Assembly (NCBI RefSeq): GCF_020740795.1
Contig: NC_067282.1
Span: forward strand, 41,755,290 to 41,819,289
Reading direction: 5' to 3'
From: Apus apus
Taxonomy: Eukaryota; Chordata; Aves; Apodiformes; Apodidae
Length of the DNA: 64,000 nucleotides
A program made the translations under genes and the position numbers. The first letter of the stretch is position 1, and each line of letters starts with the position of its first letter. Of this stretch, positions 28,410 through 40,200 are shown piece by piece. Below the pieces are notes generated by a model. It was not told where the DNA came from. It searched no databases and saw only the letters and a list, made by a program, of their open reading frames with translations.

Positions 28410-28433
28410 TCAGCCTGTCATATTTTCAGCAGC
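28410..28433 (-). CDS. MZT1: MZT1 terminal coding exon 3
   Basis: A tiny 24-base coding exon after acceptor TTTCTAG. It encodes AAENMTG and a TGA stop, matching the AAENMT tail of vertebrate MZT1. It was found by looking for this tail. I see no canonical AATAAA on the minus strand in the roughly 650 bases downstream, so the 3' UTR end is not placed. Confidence 0.9.
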   Translation of the reverse strand, partial: AAENMTG

Positions 28434-31400
28434 CTAGAAACAGAAAAAAACATTACTGCAAGTTACCAAAAATAGGTACCATGTGGATTAACATTAATCT
28501 TCTTGTAATTATTTTATGTAGAGAACTCAGAAGTCTAAAAATAACCTACTAATAAAAATTGTGTAGTGTTGTTCTCTGTTTAATGCTATTATTTTTTTTA
28601 TTAATGCTGTCAGCCACCATCAGCCTTTATTAGTATATGTGTTACAATGTATATCTGTAGCTGAGCTTCTATCCTGTACATTTTACCCTAATGCTTTCAA
28701 AGTGCTCAAATGCATTATTTTTTTCCTCTTGGAGTTTATCTCTTTATACAATTTGTATTAACTATTACTCCCACTCACACAGATCAATTATTGACACAAA
28801 ACTTAGAATTACATAAACCATAACTGCAAAAATCATACTACCAATTACTTGATCAAGGTCATCAATAAGTATTTTTGTTGCTGAATAACTCAGTCCAGCC
28901 AACAACACACAGTTGTTGGAGACTGACATTGGTAGATTTTAAGCCAGTTATGGGACAGGGAAAGAGCAATGAGAATGATAAAGCAGTAAAAGCAAAGAAA
29001 GAAGTACAATAGTCCTCAGTTACTTGTATACAGTTAAACATTCATGTATGCACACATTTAGGCATGTACACAAGTGTAAAACTGCCAGGTTAAAAACAAA
29101 GTTAAAACCTTGAAAACCAATGCAAAATAGCCCTGAGTAGCATTCATCTCATGAAAAACTCTTAAGTTGAATTTTCTAAGAATCAGAATGCAGTTCTCCA
29201 GAGTAGGGATAGGCAGGCTAGATACAGCCTTCCCCTCCATCTCCCCAGAAATAAACAACTGTAAGATACAGTGGAAAATAAAACTATGTTTAGGTAGACA
29301 GAAAATAATGAAAATCCTTTAAAAGGTGAGTAAGGACTTTTTTAAAACCATAGTTACTCTCTCTACTAGCTAAATAGGTAAATGCTTAATTACAAAAAGG
29401 CATCTATTAGATTGAAATTCCCTCTAGTTTTGTCTTCGGAGGGATTCAAAGCACCAGCTGATGTAGTAAATGCAGTATATGACAATTACATTAGCAAGAT
29501 GCATTTACCCATTTTCAAGTACTGCCGCATAGTATTAGGTCTGACGTTGTACAAATGAGGTGATATGGGTTAAAGCAGAAAATAGCCATCTACTTGTGAT
29601 AAGATGTAGATAAGGGGGCAAATAGTGGCAGCAAATGGTGGCTACAAATGTGCAGAATAAAAATCTGTGGATTTGGGTTGTTTTTTCTTCCTTCCAAAAA
29701 GTTAACCTAATTATTTCTGAGAAGTTTTTATTCATACCATTTTTTGCTTCATATTCCATTCAGTTGTATTCATTGACTTTTCTAGGGAACAGTTAATTTC
29801 CTGTATTTAAAAATGAGTTGTATCTTAAGGTACAATTTACAAATTGAAGTATAGCAAGTTGAACTTATATCTGACTCATAAAAACAAATTTATAAACTTT
29901 TTTAAGCAAAAATATTACCTTTAGAGCTTCTGTAGCCTTACGTAGTTCTTTAATAACAGATGATAATGCTTCTGGATTTATCCCCTGTTCACAAAGCCTC
30001 ACACAAATAGACAATGTTTCCATATCCAAGCCAGTGTTTAATATCTTTGAAATCTCAAACAGAACTGCAAAAGAAAAAAATGAAAGCATTGTAGTCCCTA
30101 TAGATTAAGAAATTCAGTGATCAAAAATGTAATTAAGCACCATTTAACTTCTACAGCTGAGTGTGTGAACATAACATTTATGGAAAGCTCCTGGCAGTCT
30201 GAGCCTCCACAACAGCATTCATATTCAGCTTTCCAGCATAACCTTGAAGCCACAGCTTCTAACATAAATACCACACTCTTCTGGTTCAGCAGACTTAATA
30301 CTGAATAAATACTTAATACCGGGTTTCTTCAAATAAAAAAAATGTAAATAATTCAATAATTAACATGCTTGCCAATTATGTAAAAGGTTGGCTAATAAGG
30401 ATAATCCATTCTTTTGAAGTCCAGATACTGACAATGTCCTACTAAAATGGACCAGAAGCACATACTTAAAGTTTTAAGAGAGAATGTCAGGAGTTTTCTA
30501 GCCACCTACTTCCACAGCTAAGCCCATCTTTAGGTCTAACAGTAACACTGGTTTAAGGATAAGCAATACTATTTGATTGTAACAGCACCACATGCCAGTA
30601 TGAAACCTTCTGTAGGAGATTCCAGTCAGCTTTGTTAGGAAACAAAGCCCTCTCTCCCCTTCCAAACCTTTCCTGGAAGGTCTGTTACCTTTCATCTCAA
30701 GAACAGTTTGTTATGTATCTATGAACAGAACAACTCATAGATTTTATTTCTGGTTGCTACAGTAATCTGCACCCTGAGGTTAAGCCTCAAGTAATGCAGT
30801 GATCTTGAACAGATGTTATTCACACTGTTTCTGTAATCAAACCTCCCCCAAACTAGGAGAAAGTGAAGAACATGGTCCTTCTTACCCCATAAAAGCAGCA
30901 TGGCAAGTGACTACTGTCCACTTGACAGCTGTGAGAATATTCTGCTTTGGTATACCAAAGACATTCTTCAGCACAACCTGAGCATCACACTTAACCCAGG
31001 CCAAGACATTAAAGGCCTACTTGCATCCAGTCAGCTCTACAGAAGTCACAGGCAAATGTCAGATGCTAGGAAACAAAAGTTTCTAAGAGAAATAATACTC
31101 TTGAAGCCCACACAGGTAGGTTGGATTACGAATATGCACAAGTCTAAGACACGAAAGCAGTTTGCTGGACCAAAGCCCTAGCTATGTGCCACAAGGAGAG
31201 CTTCTTTCTCCCCAACAAGGCTTTCTGTTCCCACTGGCACGAATGCAAATGCTTCCAGATGCATTACATGTGCATACTCAATCCACATGAAAGCATCTTT
31301 AACCACCAGACAAAGCTACAACAAATTGATGCATCTGCAAAAAAATGTCATTGACCATTAAGAGCTACAGAACTAAGACAGACTGGCAGCTTCCCAAAAA

Positions 31401-32167
31401 TAAACAACTCTAACCACTTAAAACTTATTATACCATTTACCAAGCACGAGACATATTTGAAGGCAGAGCAGTAACTCTAACTAAAGAGAAGTTCCAATTT
31501 AATTTCCTATGTCAGCAAGAGTTGTGGTCACTAGTTTCCTAATAAAAAATGTCTCTCGACATTGAGGCAGCATCTTTGGCAGAGAGATGTAGCAGTTTCT
31601 CCATAAAAAAATCTGGGATCTTAACAAAAATTTTGCAGAAAACAGCTGCTAAATATTTGTGACTGAAATTCTAGATTAAGCATTTTAATTTTCTAAACTA
31701 CTACAGATAGTAAAATTATATATATATATTTATTTTTTAAGAATACCAACCCATTTACTTCCATTAGGTGCCTATTTCTTCTGCAGTAAGTTAAGATGCA
31801 ACACAGATTCGATGTTTGATTTTAAAAAGTCAGAGAATTATCCAACAACTATTTTTTCTACCCATCATAGAGTCATAGAATGGTCTGGGTTAGAAGGAGC
31901 CTTTTAAAAGTCATCTAGTCCACCCCACACTATCAGGGGCCCTTCTCAAGGAAAATCAAATCACACAGACACAGCTATCATTATGCCGTACGTTTTCGGT
32001 TACTTCACCAAAGCACTTTAAATAGATACTCTTAAAATGAAAATTTCAAAATATTAACGTTATCCTGAGCAGTAAAATAAAACATCAAAGCAATTTATCA
32101 AGCGCAGTAAAAGTTCAAACATGAGGGTATTTCTAACAGTCTGTTCAAGTAAATCTTTAAAGACCAA

Positions 32168-32222
<55 letters not shown>

Positions 32223-32792
32223 GGTTCAGCTCTGCCACTGAGAGCACCACAGGGCTGGTCCTTCCTCCCCCTTCAAGGCACTACTTCCCCACAGTTTAAA
32301 TCCAAGACACACTGAGCCAGGTAACACTCCCTTGCATTAACAATTTCAAATAACGAGAAAGAAAAAAGAATGTCATTCTAAGTTAAGTACCTAACAACCG
32401 ATTAAAAAAAAAATCAAAACAAACAAGCAAAGTCACGCGAGGTCCCAAGATCCTAGCACCGCACGAATATCTGAAGCGTTTCAGAAGTAAAGCAAGAAGA
32501 AACCGCCGATTCACGAAATCCTCCCGCCACTGCACAGCGCAGCCCCCTGCACAGGGGAGGCCTGGCGGCGAGCGCCGGCTCAAGGCCCTGCTGCTGCTGC
32601 TGCCTGCGGAGAGGGGCGAGGGCCGGAGCTCCGGGGCAAGGCCTGCTCGGAGAAGCCGGACGCCGGCCCAGAGCTGCCGGCGCGGCGGGAACGGGGCCTG
32701 GCTCCCACCCCCAGCAGGGCCCGCCGCCGCCTCCGGCACCCACCGTCCATGGTCTCCCGCACCGCGTTCAGGCTGGCGGCGTTGCTCGCCAT
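28410..32792 (-). CDS. MZT1: MZT1 (MOZART1), mitotic-spindle organizing protein 1, three coding exons
   Basis: MZT1 is a very small helical protein that binds the N-termini of gamma-tubulin complex proteins and recruits gamma-tubulin ring complexes to centrosomes and spindle poles. The joined exons 32792-32744, 30064-29919 and 28433-28410 (minus strand) give 72 residues: [16 protein letters not shown], then a core containing [17 protein letters not shown] and [19 protein letters not shown], ending AAENMTG. All junctions are GT-AG and in frame (intron phases 1 and 0). The start ATG at 32792 sits in a strong context (GCC before, G after). The human protein is about 82 aa, and the difference is a shorter alanine run at the N-terminus. 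It is head to head with BORA across a CpG island. Recognition is from the family sequence I remember; I am very sure of identity and exon structure. Confidence 0.96.
28434..29918 (-). other. MZT1: MZT1 intron 2
   Basis: An AT-rich intron of about 1.5 kb with GT-AG ends. I see no recognisable repeat or extra gene in it. Confidence 0.85.
29919..30064 (-). CDS. MZT1: MZT1 coding exon 2
   Basis: Acceptor TTTTGCAG|TTCTG and donor AAAG|GTAATA. It encodes the conserved helical core from [18 protein letters not shown] through [11 protein letters not shown]. This is the region that packs with gamma-tubulin complex proteins. Confidence 0.95.
31866..31985 (-). repeat. CR1 LINE 3' fragment in MZT1 intron 1
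   Basis: CATAGAGTCATAGAATGGTC and GTCATCTAGTCCACCCCAC are the complement of the CR1 3' end. It is short and diverged. Confidence 0.82.
32171..32219. repeat. (TA)n microsatellite
   Basis: 49 bases of uninterrupted TA dinucleotide (24.5 units) in MZT1 intron 1. It is likely polymorphic. Confidence 0.98.
32744..32792 (-). CDS. MZT1: MZT1 coding exon 1
   Basis: Encodes [16 protein letters not shown] plus the first base of the next Val codon. The donor is GACG|GTGGGT. It lies in the CpG island. The alanine-rich N-terminus is shorter than in mammals. Confidence 0.93.
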
Positions 32793-32889
32793 GGCGACCC
32801 GCACCGCCTCCCCCTCCCACCGGCAACCGGGACCGCCCCCCCCGCCCCCCTCCCCGCGCCCTCTCCGCTAACGCCGTTCCGGCCCCCCC

Positions 32890-33050
32890 GCCCCACGTGA
32901 CGCCCCCGGCGGAACGCGAAGGGCGGGCTTTCTTTCGAATTTGTGTAGCGGCTCCCCCGGCGATTGGCCCGCTCGGCAGCGGGCGCTGCTATTGGCCGGG
33001 CGGAGGAGGCCGCGCCTTGCGGTTGGTCAGAGAGCCGGGGGGGGCGGGGC
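32890..33050. promoter_or_regulatory. Core bidirectional promoter: CCAAT boxes, CHR-like element, GC box, E-box/CRE
   Basis: Visible elements in order: CACGTGACG at 32894-32902 (E-box/CRE-like), TTCGAA at 32934-32939 (a variant of the cell-cycle homology region), ATTGG (CCAAT on minus) at 32963-32967 and at 32991-32995, a weaker GTTGG at 33022-33026, and GGGGCGGGGC near 33039. Two CCAAT boxes about 28 bases apart next to a CHR are a known arrangement for NF-Y plus DREAM/B-MYB-MuvB G2/M control. On the minus strand the order CCAAT-CCAAT-CHR-start fits MZT1 particularly well. Factor binding is inferred. Confidence 0.6.
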
Positions 33051-33059
33051 TAGTTAAAG

Positions 33060-33139
33060 AGCCGCTCGGCGCGGCGGAGGCGGGAGCGCCGGCCCGGGGG
33101 AGCATGAGCGGGCTGGGCGGCCTCCCGGCGGCTGCGCAG
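33060..33139 (+). other. BORA: BORA non-coding exon 1 (5' UTR), start approximate
   Basis: The predicted donor GCTGCGCAG|GTACCCGC ends the exon at 33139. Coding exon 2 begins after an acceptor at 34038-34039 with the ATG 15 bases inside it, so at least one upstream untranslated exon is required. The transcription start is not visible and I set it just downstream of the GC box. The exon carries an ATG at 33104 that opens a short upstream frame. Confidence 0.6.
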
Positions 33140-34045
33140 GTACCCGCGGGGTGCGGAGCGGGCCGGGGCAGGGCTCGGTGGCGCCGTCGTCCTGGGGGGA
33201 AAGAGGCGGAAGAGCCCTCGGCGGGCGTTGAGTCGGGGCACCTCTCGTCCCCTTGGCCACCTGAGGCGAAGGGGCCGCCTGGGCAGGGTGTGACGGGGGG
33301 ACAGCAGACCCGCCGGCCCTTCTCCGCCTCCCCGTTGCGGGAGGGAGCGGCGGTGCCTCCCGCAGCCCCCCCCCGGGGGCTGGGCTGGCCTGGGCCCGAT
33401 TCAGGGGCGGGGGAGGGGGCGGTTTCAGCGCCCGAGCGGAGCGGGACGGTGCTGAGGGCGTTATGGGCTCCGCGGGTCTCCCGGCCGTTCGGGCAGCAGC
33501 GGGGTCTCCCCAGCGCCGGCACGGCTGCTTCCCGCCGCGGGGTTAGCTGCCCGGTGCCAGAAGCTTCTGCGGCTGCCCGGGGTGGGGAGCGGCGGGCCTG
33601 TCGGCGGTGCCGGCTTGCCGGTCCCTGCGGGGCCTGTGGGTAACGCGGGGCTGGGGGCGCCGAGGGTGCCCGGGAAGGGAGCCCTCCCTGTGCTGCCTGC
33701 GTTCCGGGAATGCCGCCTCGTTTCTGAAGCCCTTGGGTGGCAGCGGCTGGTATGTGAGCTTATGTATGCTCTGGTATGTGGTTTATTCTTTTTTAAAATC
33801 ACCTTTTAAGTGTCGCTTCTTCTCTCGTTTTTATAGGTTCTATTTATTCTAGTGGCTCTTCGTATCAGTCTTATTTATCAGCTTCATATGCCAGGAGGTC
33901 CATGGCAAAGTTAACTTAGTTTTTGGTAGTCTGAAAAATGTTTGCCTGTCTCTTCCCGAAGCCTTCAGGATTATCCTAAAAAGTCGGAATGAAACTTCTT
34001 TATTTTCCTTTCTTAATTTTTCCTCTCTCTCTTTTCCAGGTGTAG
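33104..34045 (+). other. Predicted spliced upstream ORF in the BORA leader
   Basis: ATG at 33104 reads 12 codons (MSGLGGLPAAAQ) to the predicted donor at 33139. After splicing to 34040 it reads GTG TAG and stops at 34043-34045. That is nine bases before the BORA ATG at 34055. If exon 1 is used as predicted, scanning ribosomes would meet a 13-codon uORF just before the main frame, which could damp or regulate BORA translation. It depends on the predicted donor. Confidence 0.45.
33140..34039 (+). other. BORA: BORA intron 1
   Basis: Predicted 0.9 kb first intron. It is GC-rich at its 5' end within the CpG island and T-rich near the acceptor. No repeat is recognised. Confidence 0.6.
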
Positions 34046-34054
34046 CATAGTGAT

Positions 34055-34210
34055 ATGGGTGACACGAAAGAAGCTAAAATGCAGATAACACCAGAAACTC
34101 CAGGAAGAGTCCCAGTCCTGAATCCTTTTGAAAGTCCAAGTGATTATTATACTCTTCAGGAGCAAATTGTCTCCAGTCCTTCAATCTTTAAAGCAACAAA
34201 ATCCTCATCT
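34055..34210 (+). CDS. BORA: BORA coding exon 2 (residues 1-52)
   Basis: The exon starts at 34040 after CTTTTCCAG, and the ATG is at 34055. It encodes [18 protein letters not shown] then [16 protein letters not shown], matching the Bora N-terminus with TP and SP phosphosites. The donor is TCATCT|GTAAGA, phase 0. Confidence 0.95.
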
Positions 34211-37200
34211 GTAAGATCTAGTCTTTAATTGTGTACCTGTGCAGATGTACAGCTAATATTTTGAAATGCATTTAAAAGTTTATTTTACTTAGTGTATTTA
34301 ATGTATACACTAAGCCAAAGAATTTTGGGTAGCTTTTTGTTGCTTCTTCTGATTACAGAAATAAGCTGCTTTACTACTAATGTTGTCACTTAGTCTTCCT
34401 ACCTTCCTCATTTGTTTATTTTTTTAGATATTAGGTATATCAGTAGATCAGCATAAACCCCCTAAGTGCCAAAATCAGTTGAAAGCAGGTAAAGGACAGT
34501 TGTTGGATGTGGTGATCTTGTCCTACTTCCTGGTTACATACTAAGCAGGCTGGATGCAAGTAAAACTTAATTGCACTTCTGTAATAAACTTTGCAAATTC
34601 ACAGAATCACATTAATGATTTTGTGTATATATAACATTTTTAGTTGCAAATTACATTTTGGTTTGCAGTTGAAATTATTTTCTGCTTCACAGTGGAGATT
34701 GTGCTGTAACAATGAAACTAAAAATACTCACTTGGTAGATAATTTTTCAAACATATTTGAGCAGTATTTTGTAGTTAAGTGTTAAATAAAGAGGTGAAGC
34801 TGCTTTCTTTCTGAATTGGGTTTTGTTGTGCCCTATGCATGGCATTCTGAGGGAAACTTTGCAGGATGCATATGGGGTTGCAACTCCTAAGCTGTCTTGG
34901 AAACATGAAGGGAAAGGAATGTCATTCTGTTAATTGCATGGGTATTATTTGGGCTAGGTATGGACACTGGGCTTTCATGAAACCACAATTTTGATTGTGG
35001 CAATCTAGAAGCAGCTAAATTTTGTCCAAAGTTCTGTATCATGAGTGAATCTGGCCTCAAAAATTGAGAAGAAATTAAAATTTCAGTTTGTAATAAATAT
35101 CAGCCATAACCTTCCACTTTATATTATCTTATAAATCATTGTTGTACCACTGCCAGGATGAAGAAGCCTGATTGACTTACTCATTTTTTTTACAGTAGAT
35201 AGTTTAAATAGAAACTGTTTTGGTTGTCTTGGACAGAAACTATATGCAAGTGATGGGTCCATTGAGATTTGTTCTGTGATTTTGTTTTTATCTTTTTAGA
35301 CTAGCAAGCATTAAGATGTCCGTTTCTTTTTTTAGACACCAGGAAAATTTAGATGGTCTATTGATCAGCTTGCTCTAATAAATCCTGTGGAAATTGACTC
35401 GGAAGATGTTCGACGCCAAGCAATGTATTTGAGTCATGCTAGGTAACTTCCCATCTGTTTTTATGCAGTAAAGTTAGCTTGAATGCTAGAACAATTATTT
35501 TGTTTTATTGACGTTTTAGCACAGCATGAAAGACTTATTATTCAACTCTTGTTACATAGGTTTTTTTGTGTCCCTAATGCGGATCTAATACTTAGATGAT
35601 GCCACCTGTGTGTGGCTCTTCCTTCACATTAAGAACAGTTGACTCACCCGAGTGCAGTTTGGAAGACAGCCAGGTGAAAGCAGTCAGCAGAAGCAAAAAA
35701 AATGTCTTGCCAAGGATTGTTACCATGTGTTACCTTTTCTGATCCTTGTAACAACACTCAATGTATCTTCTCCAAGTGTTCTATACTGAGACCTATGAAG
35801 CTTCTTTGGTCTTTGGGACTCTTGCAGAAGGATAGAGCTGGGAAAGCTGGTCGTGTAAAGCCAGTACCCTGTTTGAGAGGTATAGATTGGACTTAATGTG
35901 TAGGGGGCAAGACCAATAAGCTTCCTGTTTTGAGGAGAAGGAGACTGCTAGTTACTTGGCATAATTTGGGTACCCTGATCTCAAGTTTCTCCTCTCTCTG
36001 AAAAGAATTTCCATGGGGAAAACTAATGAGTAAGTAAAACAGGCTTGGTATTCACAGCTCATCTTGAGGCATAGTTTAATACACTAATAGTACAGAATAA
36101 CATGGCAAGTGAAGGTAGCTATGGGAAGGCCACAGTGGTGAATCCTATAGACACTCGCATACATTTTGTAGATAGGACGTTTCACAAACAATTGCACCTT
36201 GTGGCATGAAGCACCACACTAATTGAATATAAAACAATCCTCAGTCCTCCATCCTGTTTATGCCTGTAAGACTTTCAAGTCCTATTAGTGCAATGAAACA
36301 CAGATAGAGGGCTGTTTAGGGCAAAAGTCCTGTGAATATTCATGGAATCATAGAATGTTTTGGGTTGGAAGAGACCTTTAAAGGTCCCCTCTGCTGTAAG
36401 CGGGGACGTCTTCAGCTAGATCAGGTTGCTTAGAGCTCCATCCAGCCATTCCTTGAATGTTTATGGGGGGAAGGGGAATCTTCCACCTCTCTGGGCAACC
36501 TGTTCCAGTGTTTCACCACTCATTGTAACAAAAAATACTGTGAATTAGACCCATTGTTCTTAATTTCTGACTGAACCTACATCTCCCATTTTGAATAGGA
36601 AGAGGTATAAGAAGGAATATTAGTCTCTTGCTACAGTAATATTTACACAGAATGTAACTCTCCAGCTGTATCTGTGAATAATTATGTCTTAATGGCAGTA
36701 TTTTTCTTAACATCTGTTTGTTTCCTGGTCTTTCTCTAATAGCCAGTAGGTTTCAGACTAATACTTTTTATATCTTACAAAGCCTTGTGTTTTTATGGAG
36801 TTGATTACATTGTTTCTGAAAGCCTATTAGGACACATACAAAGTGGCTTAAATTTAGATGGCTTGGGTGACAATTCCAGTGGTGATTGCTGGCAGGGCCT
36901 ATAGATATAAATGTATTGTCTCAACAGGTCCTTTCAGTCTGTCCCCCTATGATTTATTTTCTTTAACTAGGAGGCTAGTTTGTCTATGTGTAGATTTGCT
37001 GTGTCCAGCATTTTGTATGGCAACTGATTTAAATTTACATTTATAAGTACTGCCCTACGGAAACTGAAGTGTCATAAATACAGCTCTTGACATTAAAAGT
37101 TCTTCATAAAAGAACTGAGTTTTTGAAGCCAATGCATAATGTTACACAAGCTATGTACTCCATTTTAATAATGCTTAACAAGTAGTTTTCTCAGTTGAAC

Positions 37201-40200
37201 AGAACAACAAGCATAAGAAATTTGGTGTGTACCTATTTCAAGCTAAATTCTCACTTACATAGTGAAAACAGTTTGGGTAGCAGCACAGTGTAAAACCTCA
37301 AGAACATTTTGCAAACTCTTAAGTGTGTATCGCATGTAGACTTGATTTTGTGCAGTTTTACTGTTTTTGTAAACTGGGCATCATCTGCATGCTGTGTGTT
37401 TATTGCACTGTTTAATAAAATTATTAGGATAACTTCTGGCACACTGTGTCAGTGAGAAATAGTAATTGAGCAGACAGAGTGACATAGTCTTATCCAAAAA
37501 ACTTTCCTCTTCCATTTTTGCTTCTGCTGGTAGATATTGAATGCTTCTAAATCTGATGCTATACTATTACATGTTAAATATTTTAAAATCTGTACTTCAT
37601 TTTGCATACTATGTGTCACAGTTGCAAGTGCTCTGTGGGTTGAAGTTGCAAACAAGACTTTCTTGTTTTTATTCTTGTTAAATATATATGACATTTTAAC
37701 CTTATTTTCCTGGTGTTATGCACTAAGAAAAAACATCTGCACTTAACAGCACTTCAAGTGGGATCTGTTTTCCCAGTTCCCCTGTTTCTTCTCTGGAATC
37801 TGCTTTGTAATAATGCTTATTACTCAGGATTCACTATGCATAAATTTACTATGATTGTATGCTTATTTTTTTGATAAAAGAACTGAATTTTGTGCAGGTG
37901 CTTCATGGAACTGTCCCTTTAGCATCATCTAGGTACACATAGTTGAAGATAGTGTGCCCAAGTATTGCAGATCTCTTCAAAGTCTGGTTAGCATCAAAGA
38001 AAAAGAGCTGAGAGGGAAAGTTTATGTATGTGTTAGATACATCCACATGTGTTTGTGTAGTTAATAATGTCTGTTCTCTGATTTTTAAAATTATTTAAGG
38101 GTAATTCATGTATACAAACTTTGTATGAAAGTGTTATGTGATTCAGCTAAAATGATGTTGAATATTCATAAGAGAATGTGTTAATTGATCCAAACTGAAA
38201 CACGATATTGTATCATGAACTGAAGAAAACATGGGAGACCTAGTTATTTGAAAGGGGGAACTCTGCTGGGAAAGTGGGTTGTGTCAGGAATTCAAGAACA
38301 GAATCGTTCCATGAGTATTTTCTGTTGCCCTTTTCTTTCTTACAGTACAATTATTTTATTCTGCTTGGTTCTGTAGTGAGATTCTTTGTAAGCCTAATCT
38401 CATGGCAACTTTAATAGTAAAATCTATTGATATGACAAATTTAACATAACTAAATGGATTACCTTGGAAGAACAGTTATGATCGAGTTTTTGTCCAGATG
38501 AAAATATTAGTTGATACCAGGAGTAAACAGAAGATTTATAAATAAGTACTTATATATGGTACAGGTCTATTTCAATTTATCTAAAGTAATTGAAAAGTGC
38601 ATTTACGCCGTATCTGAATTTATGGTGTGAGATTATTGCACACAACAGTAAAAACATAGTAAGATTTGGGGTTTAGTGCAATTTCATCTGTAATGCTTCC
38701 CTTAAGCATCTGTAAAAGATTACATGGTTGGACTTTATGTGGTGGTTTTGATAATTGAGTTGTTTTTCATTTGTTACTTAGAATTGATAAAGAGACAGAA
38801 GACAGAAGGCAAAAAGCCATTGAGGAGGTAATAAAACTTTATACTATCAAGTATTGATTTGTTTTAGCTATGTTCCTACAGAAAATATCCACATCTATTA
38901 CAGGATTTAAAAACCTAGAAGCCTTTTATATTTTAGTGGTCAGTAAGAAAGTAATTTTGTATCCTCCTCCATTGCAGTTGTAGTTGGAATCCACATGGTC
39001 TTTTTCTTCCCATCTTCTTTCACACACCTGTAGGTTAAAACAGCAGATTTTTTCTTTCATGTTGCTTGGCTAGTGGGAATATAGCCATAGGATAACTCTT
39101 ATAAGTAGTTAATTTAAGGTTAAAATAATGATTGAGTGTTTTGGGTTTACAGTAACTGATAGTGATATGTAGCTTAGTGTCTTTTATTACATTTTTTAAA
39201 AATATAGCAGAACCTTGGTGATTTATTTTTGTTTGTTTCTTCCAAAGTTTGCTTAGTTAAAGGCAAGACTTTTTTCTGGTAGCTTGTAATTATTTTCATC
39301 CATTTTTCATTGAATTTTTTACTGTTCATTTGTCTAGCAGGGAAGGAAAAGTCAAGTGTTTCAAATCTTCACTATAGAAATCTTCAATGTTGTTTCAGTT
39401 TCAATTAAAAAAAACAACGCTCTGATAGGCAGGTCTGCCTTAGTGTTAGTGACCTTCTTCTGTTGTGCCATGGTGCTATCAGTTTGTCTTTATAAACAAA
39501 AAAATATATTTCATTATTCCATAAAGGGGCTATGTAGTTGACCTGCAGCTAAGATACTCTGTTGTTCTAAATGTAAGTTAATAAGGATATTTCTTCTTTG
39601 TGAGGGATAAGCTAGTGGATTATGCAGCTGAACAGCTTGAAATCATGTCTCTGATAGAAATAGCCTTTAATAGTTGAGCATCTCAAGCTGAGATTTTTTT
39701 TCTTTTGCTTTGAGTTTTGCTTTTATTGTGAGAAGAGGATTTCCCATGTTTCTTAAAGCCATGTAATAATGTTCATTCCCTCAGCATCAGGGTGTTCTAG
39801 AGTGCAGCTGTGACAGTAGATAACAGTTTCTGGTTTGAAGAAAAGGACTGAAGTGCCAGTACTCATAAATCATAGAATCATTAAGGTTGGAAGGGACCTC
39901 AAAGATCATCAAGTTTCAGCCCCCCTGCCATGAGCAGGGAACCCTCCCACTAGATCAGGTTGCACAACACCTCGTCCAACCTGGCCTTAAAAACCTCCAG
40001 GGATGGGGTATCAACAACCTCCCTGGGCAACCCATTCCAGTTCATCACCACCCTTATAGGGAAGAATTTCTTCCTAATATCTAACCTAAATCTCCCCTCT
40101 CTCAGTTTAAAACCATTACCCCTTGTCCTATCACTATCTTCTCTGATGAAAAGCCCCTCCCCAGCTTTTCTGTAGTCCCCCTTCAAGTACTGGAAGGCTG

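Larger units (their letters stand above)
30065..32743 (-). other. MZT1: MZT1 intron 1
   Basis: A 2.7 kb intron holding a short CR1 3' fragment (about 31866-31985) and a pure TA microsatellite (32171-32219). The end near exon 1 rises in GC into the CpG island. No other gene is evident. Confidence 0.85.
32450..33720. promoter_or_regulatory. CpG island spanning the MZT1/BORA bidirectional promoter
   Basis: A sharply GC-rich, CpG-dense block in otherwise AT-rich DNA. It covers MZT1 exon 1, the intergenic promoter and BORA exon 1 with the start of intron 1. CpG islands at head-to-head promoters are usual for housekeeping and cell-cycle genes. The very long open frames across it on both strands follow from lack of AT-rich stop codons and are not taken as genes. 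Confidence 0.93.

Noticed and set aside
32171-32219. TA array considered as a CRISPR-like or other structured array
   Set aside because: It is a simple dinucleotide microsatellite in an animal intron, with no spacers.
32897-33643. 248-codon plus-strand open frame, and a 177-codon minus-strand frame across the same CpG island
   Set aside because: Stop codons are rare in GC-rich DNA, both strands are open, composition is Gly/Ala/Pro/Arg-rich, and no domain is seen. It overlaps the promoter and BORA exon 1.
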